Part shown: in pieces, positions 23,057 through 31,617 of the stretch
Layout: each line of letters begins with the position of its first letter
Numbering within the stretch: position 1 is the stretch's first letter
Notes under the pieces: model-generated
What the model was told of the DNA's origin: nothing
What the model saw: the letters and a program-made list of their open reading frames with translations, nothing else
Database searches by the model: none
Position numbers and translations under genes: made by a program
Assembly (NCBI GenBank): GCA_009777335.1
Contig: WRMC01000017.1
Span: 1 to 38,271, forward strand
DNA length: 38,271 nt
DNA from: Treponema sp.
Lineage (GTDB): Bacteria > Spirochaetota > Spirochaetia > Treponematales > Breznakiellaceae
Direction: 5' to 3'

Positions 23057-25741
23057 TCAAAATGCGGATGAGATAGCTTCTACCGTATAGGAAACCGTTT
23101 CTTCGTTGATCGAGAAATCCAGCTCCTCCCCGGCGGTCTTGTTCAGTATAGCACTGCCAAAGGGAGAAAGATACGAGATAACCCGGTTATCCGGGTCCGA
23201 CTCCCAGGGGCCCAGGATGGTGTACTCTTCCCGGCTGCCAGAGCCCCGGTCCAAAAGGGTGACCCGGGTGCCGAAGGAGACCCGGGAGGTGTTCACCAGG
23301 GAGGGATCAAACAACTGGGCCCGTTCTATGTCCCCGCTGAGCCGGGTGGCCATGGAGTTAAGCTGGGTCTGCTTTTCCTTGGCCGCCTTGTACTCGGCAT
23401 TCTCGCTTAAATCCCCATGGAGCCGGGCGGACTCGATCTCCCGGGAGTTGGCGGGGATATCCACCTCGATGATGCTGGCCAGCTGCCGCTGTTTTTCCTG
23501 GTACTTGGCCAGGGTGACAATGAGCCCCAGGGCGGTGACCTTGCGGACCTCGTCGCCGATGAACTTAAAGTCCGGGTACTGCTTGAGGATCCGGTTCCGG
23601 AGGTTCATCTTGTCCGTGGGGTCCAGATCCTTTACATCGTTGATAAAGGAGTAGATCCGGGTAATGGTTTCGGGATCCACCCCGTCTATGTAGTTGTTGA
23701 TCACGTCCTCTTTAAAGAGGATGGTGTTTACCTGCTTGTTGATTTTCCGGTTCTCCGCGGTTTCGCGGCGGTGTTCGATTTCCCTATAGGTAATGTCCAT
23801 CACATGGATGAGGGTAATAAGCTGCTTTTCGTAGGGAATCTGGGCCCTCTTAAACCAGGTCTCGTTGCTCGAGTTCTTAAAGAGCCAGACCACCGACTCC
23901 TTAAAGTCCCGGTAGTTTTCGAAGCAGCTGTTCACCAAAGAGACCAGCTTGTCCTCGTGGCCCTCCCGCTGGAGGCTGATGATGATGGAGTTAAGGGGGA
24001 ACCGGGGGAAGAGGCGGATGAAGATCTCGGCCCAGTCACTGACAGAGAGCCGGATGTTCCGAAGAAACTCTTCCTTAAGCTTTAGGTCCTTCAGGTTGAT
24101 AAAGAGTTCTGCCGGGTCTTCGATTCCCTCGAAGAGTTCCCCAAAGCTGATCTTTATCTCGGTCCCCAGGTAGGGGAACTGGGTGATCAGGTCCTTTACC
24201 AAAAGGTAGGAGGCTATGACCTGCTCGTTTACCTGGTTATAGGACTTTAGGTAGCCTGTGACATAGGCAAACATCTCGGTAAAGTATTCCGAATCCAGCT
24301 CCGCATCTTTTTGGGCCGTATAGTTTCGCAAGGTCTGGGCCCTTTCGAAGAAGCTCCGGGCGGCCTTGAACTCGTTGTAGATTTTTTCGTCCACGCTGAT
24401 GGGCCGTTCCCGGACCGTATAGATGTCGGCGTTTTCGGGGCTCAAGCCAAAGGAGGGATCGGTTTTGAGGATGTCCCGGGCCTTGGTGCTCCAGGTGGCC
24501 CATTCAGAGGGGCTCAGCACCGAGGGGACCAGTTCCCCCTTGATCCGTTTAAGGTCGCAGGAGTTGCCGAAGCTCTCGATGATGGTCTTGAGGGCCCAGG
24601 AGGGCTTAGACTTTACTTCATCGTGTATCTTTTCTTTCTTCCAGGTGGCCTTGAGGACCCAGATATGGTTCTTTGTCAGGGTCTGAAGGGCGTTGACCGC
24701 CATTTTCAGGGACATTTCGTGGCCCCTCTGCTTGGCAAAGTCGATGATGATGTCATCCCCCTGGACCTTGGCTATCCGGCCCACCCCCCAGGTCCTATGG
24801 AAGACGAAGTTCCCCTTATCAAAGGCGATGTGTTTTTCAAAGTCCTGGACCGCCTCTTTGACGTTCCGGGGACCCTGGGCGAGGCTGGAAATGCGGATAT
24901 AGGTCTCGAGCTGGCTGTGGTCCCCGTATTTTTTCCGGTAGCACTCGGTGATATCCCGGCGGGCCTGCCGGTCATCGTTATCGTACTCGAGGATGAGCTT
25001 GAGGACCGTGATGGCGGTATTGATGTCTTCCCGCTTTATACAGACCCCATAGACCTCTTTTAAGAGGGAACTGGCCTTTAACTCATCAAAGTTTTTGGCC
25101 ACCCGCTTTTGTACATGAAGAAAAAAGTCGATTTCTTCGGGGCAGTAGACCAGGAGCTTGTCCCAAATTTCCTTTACATTGTTAAACTGCTGCTTGGCGA
25201 TGTAGCGGTGCAGGGCCTTCTTAAAGTAGTCCACCGCATTATCCAGGTCACCCTGCTTTTCAAAGTGATCCCCCAGGGCCTTTACCAAATCGGTCTCTTC
25301 GTAATCGACCTTTACGAGCCTTTCCCAGACCCCGTAGATAGATTCCTCGTCGTTTTCGTTCCGGTAGCAGTCCGCCAGGGTTCTGAGGGCGAACTTGGAT
25401 TCCCCGTAGTCGAGCATCCTTTCGCAGAGGAATTTGACGATCCCCCACTTGTGGTTATCGACGAAGATGGTTGCCAGGCTCACCATGGCCGAATCGTCGA
25501 TGATCTGCTGGGACAGGGATATCATGCCGCTTAAGTAAAGGCCTATGATGCTGTTCTTGGTGTGGCTCAGGTGCTCATCGCAAAGCTTCTTTAGCTCGTA
25601 GCTGGCCCGGCTTTCCTGCCCTTCCTTGAGGATTAGATCCAAATCTTTAAACTGGCTGGTCGAGTAATTGCTGAGGGTGGCTCTGGTCCATTTTTCTTCG
25701 TTCAGCATTTCCTGAACCTTCTTTTGAAGGGCTTCAGACAT
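23057..25741 (-). CDS. greA: Giant GreA: transcript-cleavage factor with long N-terminal helical-repeat extension
   Basis: The last ~160 residues are a GreA, which enters the RNA polymerase secondary channel and rescues backtracked complexes. The coiled-coil tip RLHGDLSENAEYKAAKE (~778-794) has the acidic D and E of active GreA, and an FKBP-like C domain follows. The protein is 894 residues, over five times normal. Residues ~1-290 are TPR-like helical repeats (ALGDHFEKQGDLDNAVDYFKKAL is one). Around 306-350 is a small beta segment (VFHRTWGVGRIAKV) resembling tudor-like folds of polymerase-associated proteins. The rest to ~735 is helical. Long GreA proteins are known from treponemes; the extension's role is not. 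Start ATG 25741 has GAGGAG 8 bases upstream; 12 bp downstream of a TPR gene. Confidence 0.92.
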   Translation of the reverse strand: MSEALQKKVQEMLNEEKWTRATLSNYSTSQFKDLDLILKEGQESRASYELKKLCDEHLSHTKNSIIGLYLSGMISLSQQIIDDSAMVSLATIFVDNHKWGIVKFLCERMLDYGESKFALRTLADCYRNENDEESIYGVWERLVKVDYEETDLVKALGDHFEKQGDLDNAVDYFKKALHRYIAKQQFNNVKEIWDKLLVYCPEEIDFFLHVQKRVAKNFDELKASSLLKEVYGVCIKREDINTAITVLKLILEYDNDDRQARRDITECYRKKYGDHSQLETYIRISSLAQGPRNVKEAVQDFEKHIAFDKGNFVFHRTWGVGRIAKVQGDDIIIDFAKQRGHEMSLKMAVNALQTLTKNHIWVLKATWKKEKIHDEVKSKPSWALKTIIESFGNSCDLKRIKGELVPSVLSPSEWATWSTKARDILKTDPSFGLSPENADIYTVRERPISVDEKIYNEFKAARSFFERAQTLRNYTAQKDAELDSEYFTEMFAYVTGYLKSYNQVNEQVIASYLLVKDLITQFPYLGTEIKISFGELFEGIEDPAELFINLKDLKLKEEFLRNIRLSVSDWAEIFIRLFPRFPLNSIIISLQREGHEDKLVSLVNSCFENYRDFKESVVWLFKNSSNETWFKRAQIPYEKQLITLIHVMDITYREIEHRRETAENRKINKQVNTILFKEDVINNYIDGVDPETITRIYSFINDVKDLDPTDKMNLRNRILKQYPDFKFIGDEVRKVTALGLIVTLAKYQEKQRQLASIIEVDIPANSREIESARLHGDLSENAEYKAAKEKQTQLNSMATRLSGDIERAQLFDPSLVNTSRVSFGTRVTLLDRGSGSREEYTILGPWESDPDNRVISYLSPFGSAILNKTAGEELDFSINEETVSYTVEAISSAF

Positions 25742-25753
25742 GGTTTTACTCCT

Positions 25754-26734
25754 CTAGGTTCTATATTGTTCAAACACCACCGGATCGACCACTTTGATTC
25801 TCATCAAGGTCTGTTCGATTAGGTTCTCACCCTGTACGGGGGAGGTTTCCCGGCTATGTTCATAATGATCAATCAGCCAAAAGTAACGGTTCAGGAGCCT
25901 CGGTTTAATGATCTGGTGCCGGTCGGCACTTCGTTCCGGGCTCCCTAATTCATTTTCCAGGGAGGAAATCGACTGCTTCAGCCGGCCCAGCTCAACGGGC
26001 TTTAGCTCCCTCTTGATCGAAAAAATGCCCCAGATACAGGCCCAGACGGGAATCCACTCCGGCAGCTCCGCTCCCCGGTACCCCTTTTCCTGGGCCCGGT
26101 CCCTTAGGGTCTGGATCATCTCGGATTCCATGGTCCGCAGATCTATGCCCTGGGGATCAATAAAAAAGGCCTCCCGAAACAGGACCTTGGCAGACCTATC
26201 CTCGCCCAGGAGGGCGTAGACATCGGCCAGTTCCGACAGAATGGCGCTGTCTTCCCGCTTCATGCGGCCCGCCTGTTCCAGGTACCTGAGGGATTCCACC
26301 CAGTCTCCGGCCCCCTTGCAGCAGCGCCCGGCCTGCAATAGAAGGGCCGGGTCCTGTTGGTTGGTCTCATCGGCCAAAAGGTCCTGGAAGCAATCCAGGG
26401 CCCGGGAAAAAACGAACCGTTTTAGGGCGTACTGACAGGCTTCGACGGACTCTTCTGTGAGGGATCCCATGTCCTCCCCGATCAGGGCCAAAAAACTGTC
26501 ATAGGGCTTCCATAAGGAGAGGATGTAGCCCCCCTTTTCATAGGAACCATGAAAATCGTCGAGCCTATCCAGCTTGGTCAGCCACCAGTTAAGACACTTG
26601 AGGGCATAAAGAAGCTCTGGATGCTCAAAATCTATTTCCAGGGCCCCCCTTAGCAAACCAAGAGCTAAATGGGCTTCACGATTTTTTAGATAATCGTAAG
26701 CTTGGTGGATACTCTCCTTTACTTTTTCGTCCAT
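25754..26734 (-). CDS. TPR-repeat protein, greA operon
   Basis: 326 residues, cytoplasmic, without a signal peptide. The middle contains TPR-like helical pairs (ALLLQAGRCCKGAGDWVESLRYLEQAG and ILSELADVYALLGEDRSAKVLFREA, each one repeat), preceded by another at the N-terminus (AYDYLKNREAHLALGLLRGAL). The C-terminal ~120 residues are not recognised. It is the first gene of the TPR-greA-VWA operon and is 12 bp before greA, which itself begins with TPR-like repeats, so a shared role with GreA or RNA polymerase is a reasonable guess but only that. The start codon is unusual in having no Shine-Dalgarno sequence: the 17-nt leader is AT-rich. Confidence 0.75.
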   Translation of the reverse strand: MDEKVKESIHQAYDYLKNREAHLALGLLRGALEIDFEHPELLYALKCLNWWLTKLDRLDDFHGSYEKGGYILSLWKPYDSFLALIGEDMGSLTEESVEACQYALKRFVFSRALDCFQDLLADETNQQDPALLLQAGRCCKGAGDWVESLRYLEQAGRMKREDSAILSELADVYALLGEDRSAKVLFREAFFIDPQGIDLRTMESEMIQTLRDRAQEKGYRGAELPEWIPVWACIWGIFSIKRELKPVELGRLKQSISSLENELGSPERSADRHQIIKPRLLNRYFWLIDHYEHSRETSPVQGENLIEQTLMRIKVVDPVVFEQYRT

Positions 26735-26757
26735 ATTAAAATAAACTACTGTCTTTT

Positions 26758-26786
26758 ATTATAGTAAATCTGGCCCGCCTTGCCAA
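26758..26786 (-). promoter_or_regulatory. Sigma70 promoter of the TPR-greA-VWA operon
   Basis: Read on the minus strand, TTGGCA (26786-26781) and a perfect TATAAT (26763-26758) are 17 bp apart. Transcription should begin near 26751, giving a leader of only about 17 nt with no Shine-Dalgarno sequence. Confidence 0.75.
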
Positions 26787-26812
26787 GGGGCAGGAGCTGA
26801 ATAGGGAGGATC

Positions 26813-26841
26813 TTTACAATAAAAGCCGGGGATACTATCAT
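26813..26841 (+). promoter_or_regulatory. Sigma70 promoter giving a probably leaderless rpe transcript
   Basis: TTTACA (26813-26818) and TATCAT (26836-26841), each 5/6 to consensus, are 17 bp apart. The base 7 nt after the -10 is the A of the rpe ATG (26848), so the mRNA would start at or next to the start codon. Confidence 0.65.
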
Positions 26842-26847
26842 GGTAAG

Positions 26848-27507
26848 ATGAAAGCCCCTATACTGGCCCCTTCGGTCCTGGCAGCCAATTATAGCCGTCT
26901 GGCCGAGGGGATCGCCGAGATCGCCCCCTCCGGTGCCGAATGGACCCACCTGGATGTCATGGACGGCAATTTTGTCCCCCCCATCAGTTTTGGGGCCAAG
27001 ATGGTGGCGGACCTTAGGCCCCTGAGCAGCACCGTATTCGATGTTCACCTGATGGTACAAAACCCCGAGGCCCAGATCCAGACCTTTGCCCAGGCCGGAG
27101 CGGATAATATTAGCTTTCATTACGAAGCGGCGGTCCACGTCCACCGGATCATCATGGCCATAAAGGACCTGGGAAAAAAGGCCGGTCTTAGCATAGTTCC
27201 CTCTAGCCCCGTGGAGGCCATAGTTGAACTTTTACCCCTCCTGGATCTGGTATTGATCATGACCGTAAACCCCGGCTATGGGGGGCAGACCCTCATCCCC
27301 CGCTGCCTCGATAAGGTGAGGCGCCTGGCGGAAATCAGGGAGAAGGAGGGCTATAGCTACCTTATCTCGGTGGACGGGGGGGTTAACAGGGACACTGCCC
27401 CCTTGGTGAGGGAGGCCGGGGCAGATGTGCTCATCGCCGGGGAAGCCTTCTTCGGCAGCCCCGACAAAAAGGCAGCGGCAGCTCATCTAAAGGGCCTTGC
27501 GGTATAG
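26848..27507 (+). CDS. rpe: Ribulose-phosphate 3-epimerase
   Basis: Interconverts ribulose-5-phosphate and xylulose-5-phosphate in the pentose phosphate pathway. The 219-residue TIM barrel carries the family's metal and catalytic motifs: HLDVMDGNFVPPISFG, HLMVQNPE, MTVNPGYGGQ and VDGGVNRDTAP. ATG 26848 starts the standard MKAPILAPSVLAAN-type N-terminus, and no other start fits. There is no usable ribosome-binding site, which agrees with the promoter ending 6 bases upstream. The next gene begins 2 bp after the stop. Confidence 0.97.
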   Translation: MKAPILAPSVLAANYSRLAEGIAEIAPSGAEWTHLDVMDGNFVPPISFGAKMVADLRPLSSTVFDVHLMVQNPEAQIQTFAQAGADNISFHYEAAVHVHRIIMAIKDLGKKAGLSIVPSSPVEAIVELLPLLDLVLIMTVNPGYGGQTLIPRCLDKVRRLAEIREKEGYSYLISVDGGVNRDTAPLVREAGADVLIAGEAFFGSPDKKAAAAHLKGLAV

Positions 27508-27509
27508 CA

Positions 27510-28637
27510 ATGCGCCTCGATCCCATCCTAAGCCGGGCGGTCCGGCTGGCGAAAAAAGCGAACTACGACGGGGCCATCAAGATCCTCGAAGCGGAGGCCC
27601 ACAACCGCTACTACGGGAACTTTACTTTTTATTACATCCTGGGCCTCTCCTACCTTAAATCGCGGATTTACGGGGTGGCCCTCCGCTACCTTAACCTGGC
27701 CCTGGAAAGAAAGCTGCGGGACACCAATACCATCCTGGCCCTGGCGGCGGTCTACCTAAACCACGGGGACACCGACAAGGCGGTGGACCTCTACCTGGAG
27801 GTTCAGACCATAGACCCCAGGAACTCCCTGGCGAAAAAAGCCTTAGGGGTAATCCGTAAACACCCGGGGCCCGACAATATTTCCGCCTGGATAGAATCAG
27901 ACAAACTCCATACCCTTTTCCCCTCCTTTCCGCCGGTGGGGATCTCATCCAAAACCCTCTGCGTAAGTGTCCTCTCGGGCCTGGCGGTCCTGGCTCTGGC
28001 CCTGGGCTTAAGCATCAGGACGGGGCTCATTAGCCTCCCCGAAACTCCTTCCCAGCGGGTCATCCCGGCGGAACTAAGCCTGGGGAGGGAGGAGCTGGAG
28101 ATGCCCCTGCAAACCGGAGGCAGTTACCGCTATGTGCTTACCAGATCCCAGGTGGTGGATGAGTACAACGAGGCCCTGGGGCTCTTTGGGGATTTGAGGG
28201 ACGAGGCAGCCCGGGTGGGGCTTAATCGTTTATTGGAGAGCAATGCATCGGAGCCGGTAAAAAACAGGGCCCGGCTCATCCTTTCCTACATGGAGGTCCC
28301 CCGCTTTGACACCCTCCAGGACCGCTTTACCTACGCCGAGGTCATAGGGGATCCCTTTCTCTTCCGGGATGTCCATGTGATCTGGCGGGGCATGGCCAGC
28401 AATTTGCTGGTGGAGCATAACCGGACCAGCTTCGATTTTCTCGTGGGCTTTGACACCTATAGGATAGTCGAGGGGATAGTCCAGGTGGATTACGATTTTG
28501 CCATCCCCGTAAACCCCGACAGGCCCCTGGAAATTCTGGGCAGGGTGATCCCCCTCTCGGGGGAGATCCCGGGGATCCGCATCCAGGGGGTCGCCCTCAA
28601 TCAGGCGGGGATGCTGGACCAGATAAGGCAGCCATGA
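27510..28637 (+). CDS. TPR protein with single membrane helix
   Basis: 375 residues. The first ~110 residues contain TPR-like pairs (LALERKLRDTNTILALAAVYLNHGDTDKAV spans one, quoted here as positions ~75-105), followed by a linker and one membrane helix (~150-172, LSGLAVLALALGL). About 200 residues then follow with no recognised domain. With no signal peptide before the TPR part, the TPR should be cytoplasmic and the C-terminal region extracytoplasmic. That C-terminal region contains mixed helix and strand, including YRIVEGIVQVDYDFAIPV. It begins 2 bp after rpe and overlaps dtd by ATGA, so it is co-transcribed. No function can be assigned. Confidence 0.75.
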   Translation: MRLDPILSRAVRLAKKANYDGAIKILEAEAHNRYYGNFTFYYILGLSYLKSRIYGVALRYLNLALERKLRDTNTILALAAVYLNHGDTDKAVDLYLEVQTIDPRNSLAKKALGVIRKHPGPDNISAWIESDKLHTLFPSFPPVGISSKTLCVSVLSGLAVLALALGLSIRTGLISLPETPSQRVIPAELSLGREELEMPLQTGGSYRYVLTRSQVVDEYNEALGLFGDLRDEAARVGLNRLLESNASEPVKNRARLILSYMEVPRFDTLQDRFTYAEVIGDPFLFRDVHVIWRGMASNLLVEHNRTSFDFLVGFDTYRIVEGIVQVDYDFAIPVNPDRPLEILGRVIPLSGEIPGIRIQGVALNQAGMLDQIRQP

Positions 28638-29104
28638 GGGCGGTGATCCAGCGGGTACGGAATGCCTCGGTGGAGACCGGGGGGCAGATTGGGGGCAGCA
28701 TAGAGAGGGGGCTCCTGGTCTACCTGGGGGTGGCCGCCGAAGACAGCGAAAAAGAGGCCCTCTGGATGGCCGAAAAAACCGCCTCTTTAAGGATCTTTGA
28801 CGACCCCCAGGGAAAAATGAATCTTTCGTTAATAGATATTTACCAGGAAGAAGGGGCTAAGACCGGGGTCCTGGCGGTTTCCCAGTTTACCCTCTTGGGA
28901 GATGCCACCAAGGGCCGCCGACCCTACTACGGGGCCGCGGCGGGGCCCGACCTGGCCAGGGCCCTCTACGAATACTACATAGCCCGGATCCGGGCCCTGG
29001 GGCTCATCTGCGAGACCGGGGTCTTCCAGGCCCAGATGAAGGTGAGCTACACCAATGAAGGCCCGGTAACCATCATCCTGGATTCGGCCCTTAGAGAAAG
29101 TTAA
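28634..29104 (+). CDS. dtd: D-aminoacyl-tRNA deacylase
   Basis: Hydrolyses D-amino acids (and glycine) mis-attached to tRNA. The 156-residue protein begins MRAVIQRVRNASVE as expected, and has the two active-site motifs SQFTLLGD and NEGPVTI, in which the family's cross-subunit Gly-Pro and Thr are retained. ATGA overlap with the preceding TPR gene. Its 3' end overlaps the end of the convergent PRPP-synthetase-like gene by 14 bp. Confidence 0.95.
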   Translation: MRAVIQRVRNASVETGGQIGGSIERGLLVYLGVAAEDSEKEALWMAEKTASLRIFDDPQGKMNLSLIDIYQEEGAKTGVLAVSQFTLLGDATKGRRPYYGAAAGPDLARALYEYYIARIRALGLICETGVFQAQMKVSYTNEGPVTIILDSALRES

Positions 29105-30194
29105 AGAGGGTCGGGGACTTAAAATACTGCTCCGCATTAAAGGGATCCATAAGCTTCCCCATGGATTCCTTCAGCATGATAATCCGAATTATTTCCGCCG
29201 AAAGCTCCGCCGAGGGAACCACCTCGATCCGGGAATGAATTTCCGAAAGGGCAGGGGGGCTGACGGTGTCGGTGACAATTATTTTTTTGAGGAGCCCCTC
29301 TTCCATCAGCTTGTTTAAGCGCTGGGACGCCGGGGGCGAAAAGAGGGCATGGACGGCGATGATGTTTATTTCCTTGGGCTTCTGGGCACTTAAGGCCCGG
29401 ATGAGACTCTCTACCGAAGAGGCCGTATCGACCTCGTCGTCGACGATCCAGAGGACCTTGCCCTCCACCGGTTCGGCAGAAAGGATGCTTATGGATTCGA
29501 TGGTGTTTACCCGGAAGTAATCCCTCTGTTTGTGGGCTATGACCAGGGGGGACCCAAAGGAGTTGGCAAACTCCCGGGCCAGCTTTTCGCCCCCCGCATC
29601 GACGGAGCAGAAGGCCCAGTTTGGACGAACCTCTTCTTCCAGGGTTTTTAGATCCCGGATATAGGTGTCGCAGAGGTAGCGTTTTAGAAGGTTCAGGGCC
29701 GGGATATCGTCCATGGTGCACACGCTTGGGTCCAGCATGGAGACCGATTTATTTGAATGGAGCTGATAGGTAATAACATGGCGGACCCCCAGGCTGGCCA
29801 GGATCTTAAAATGCATCCAAAGGCCCACGGAGTTCCGTCTGGTGGTCCGGTCGGACCGGGAACAGGAGATATAGGGTTCAAAGACTATGATATCCTCTAC
29901 CTGGGAGCGCTTTAGGGCATCTACGGTGTGGTAAAGTTCAATCTTTGCCTCGTCCAGGCCTATCCCGGCATCATTATAACTGCAGCTGCTAAAGAGGATT
30001 ACATCCTTTCCCCTGACAGACTGCTTGATGGCCACTTCCATTTCTCCGCTGGCAAAACGGTCGGTAACCAAAATGTCAACGGCATTAATCGTTTCGGCCA
30101 TGGGGCTAAAACGAGGGATCCTTGTCAAATAATCCGTCACCCGGGATGCATAGTTATGCATGGAACGGGTTGCGGTGATGACAAAATCATTCAT
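29091..30194 (-). CDS. prs: Ribose-phosphate pyrophosphokinase (divergent PRPP synthetase)
   Basis: Makes PRPP from ribose-5-phosphate and ATP for nucleotide, histidine and tryptophan synthesis. At 367 residues it is ~50 longer than classical Prs. Family marks: RFASGEMEV near the N-terminus, the flexible loop FEPYISCSRSDRTTRR (PYxxxxRxDR pattern), YQLHSNKS with the catalytic His region, and the PRPP-binding motif VDDEVDTASS (~255), a variant of the usual DDxxDTxGT. ATG 30194 is chosen because a perfect AAGGAGG lies 6 bases upstream; the frame opens 13 codons earlier. Variation in the PRPP loop leaves some doubt about exact activity; a close relative in the type I phosphoribosyltransferase fold is the alternative. 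Confidence 0.85.
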   Translation of the reverse strand: MNDFVITATRSMHNYASRVTDYLTRIPRFSPMAETINAVDILVTDRFASGEMEVAIKQSVRGKDVILFSSCSYNDAGIGLDEAKIELYHTVDALKRSQVEDIIVFEPYISCSRSDRTTRRNSVGLWMHFKILASLGVRHVITYQLHSNKSVSMLDPSVCTMDDIPALNLLKRYLCDTYIRDLKTLEEEVRPNWAFCSVDAGGEKLAREFANSFGSPLVIAHKQRDYFRVNTIESISILSAEPVEGKVLWIVDDEVDTASSVESLIRALSAQKPKEINIIAVHALFSPPASQRLNKLMEEGLLKKIIVTDTVSPPALSEIHSRIEVVPSAELSAEIIRIIMLKESMGKLMDPFNAEQYFKSPTLFNFL

Positions 30195-30291
30195 GGGATT
30201 CCTCCTTCCCGGCCCACTATAGCACTTTTGCAATCCTTAGCATAGGGTACAGGGAGCTTTGCTTGCCCTCATAATAAAATTGTGATACCCT

Positions 30292-30333
30292 AAAAAAAAG
30301 CAAAAAAACTTTGAAAAAATCGAAGTATTTTGC
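30292..30333 (+). promoter_or_regulatory. Phased A-tracts and inverted repeat upstream of recA
   Basis: Three A-runs (30292-30299, 30302-30308, 30314-30319) are centred ~10-11 bp apart, the spacing that produces intrinsic DNA bending. Overlapping them is an inverted repeat: GCAAAA..ACTTTGA (30300-30314) against TCGAAGT.TTTTGC (30320-30333) around AAAAA. It may be an operator or RNA hairpin for recA. No good sigma70 promoter was found in the 172 bp gap, and it does not match known LexA boxes. Confidence 0.45.
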
Positions 30334-30366
30334 ATCCTGGGGCCGTATAGGGAGGGGAGATACACA

Positions 30367-31617
30367 ATGGCAAAGTCAAACGACGCGAAAGAAAAAATCA
30401 GGGCAACACCCCTGGCCTCTACGGAGGAAAAAGAAAAGGCTCTGGAGGCAGCACGGCTTCAGATCGAAAAGCAATACGGTTCGGGTTCCCTGATAAAACT
30501 GGGGGCCGGAAATAGCATGGCCGGCATAGAGGTGGTCCCTTCGGGTTCCATCCTGCTGGATGAGGCCCTGGGCATAGGGGGCTACCCCCGGGGAAGGATC
30601 ATCGAGATCTACGGCCCCGAGTCTTCAGGGAAAACCACCCTGGCCCTCCATGCGGTGGCGGAGGCCCAGAAACTGGGGGGCATCGCCGCCTTCGTGGATG
30701 CCGAACATGCCCTGGACCCCATCTATGCCCGGAACCTGGGGGTTAATATCGACAACCTCTGGGTATCCCAGCCCGATTCGGGGGAGCAGGCCCTGGAGAT
30801 AGCCGAAAGCCTGGTCCGTTCCGGGGCGGTGGATGTGATCGTCGTGGACTCCGTGGCGGCCCTGGTGCCCCAGGCAGAAATCAACGGCGACATGGGGGAC
30901 GCCCAGATGGGGCTCCAAGCCCGGCTCATGAGCCAGGCCATGCGGAAGCTTACGGCCATCATAGGCAAGTCCCGGAGCATCATCATCTTTATTAACCAGA
31001 TCCGCATGAAGATCGGGGTCATGTTCGGAAACCCCGAAACCACCACCGGAGGTAATGCCCTCAAGTTCTATTCCTCGGTACGCCTGGAGGTGCGGAAAAC
31101 CGAAACCATCGAGGCAGGAAAGGACACCGATGCCATCGGTAACCGGATCAGGGTAAAGGTGGTAAAGAACAAGGTGGCCCCTCCCTTTAGAAGGGCCGAA
31201 ATGGAGATCCTCTTTGGTAAGGGTATCTCTGCCGCCGGAAGCCTTTTGGATGCGGCGGTAAAGTACAATATCATCGACAAACGGGGGGCCTGGTACTCCT
31301 ACGGGGAAGAGAAGGTGGGCCAGGGCCGGGACAGCGCCCGGGACTATATATCAGACAACGGCCCCTTTGCCGAAGAGGTGGAGGCCAAACTCCGAAAGCT
31401 CATGTTCCCCGACCGGGACCTAAGCGAGGCCAAGGAGCAAAAGCCCCGGACCAAGGAGGCCCCGGTCATGGCCTCGGCCCCCGCCCCGGCGGACAAGGAT
31501 GAGGAAGAGCCGGAGGATATGCCCAGGCAGGGCAGTTCCCGGCAGTCCCGGAAAATCGCCGAGATGGCCCAGGATGAAAGCTTTGATTCAGAAGAGTCCG
31601 ACGAGGGTCTATTCTAA
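30367..31617 (+). CDS. recA: Recombinase RecA
   Basis: ATP-dependent strand-exchange protein for homologous recombination and the SOS response. The 416-residue protein has Walker [10 protein letters not shown] (~82-90), the [15 protein letters not shown] segment, [14 protein letters not shown], loop L2 [22 protein letters not shown] (split at ~230-250) and the C-terminal domain. A long charged tail follows (~350-416, rich in E, D, K, P, R and S), about 60 residues beyond the usual length. The ribosome-binding site is GGAGGGGAG, 8 bases before ATG 30367. No recX follows; folK begins within the tail. Confidence 0.98.
   Translation: MAKSNDAKEKIRATPLASTEEKEKALEAARLQIEKQYGSGSLIKLGAGNSMAGIEVVPSGSILLDEALGIGGYPRGRIIEIYGPESSGKTTLALHAVAEAQKLGGIAAFVDAEHALDPIYARNLGVNIDNLWVSQPDSGEQALEIAESLVRSGAVDVIVVDSVAALVPQAEINGDMGDAQMGLQARLMSQAMRKLTAIIGKSRSIIIFINQIRMKIGVMFGNPETTTGGNALKFYSSVRLEVRKTETIEAGKDTDAIGNRIRVKVVKNKVAPPFRRAEMEILFGKGISAAGSLLDAAVKYNIIDKRGAWYSYGEEKVGQGRDSARDYISDNGPFAEEVEAKLRKLMFPDRDLSEAKEQKPRTKEAPVMASAPAPADKDEEEPEDMPRQGSSRQSRKIAEMAQDESFDSEESDEGLF

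Noticed and set aside
22213-23076. 287-codon Arg/Gly-rich + strand frame opposite the VWA gene
   Set aside because: Its composition is the antisense of Pro/Ala repeats; the minus-strand product has a signal peptide, VWA domain and membrane helix.
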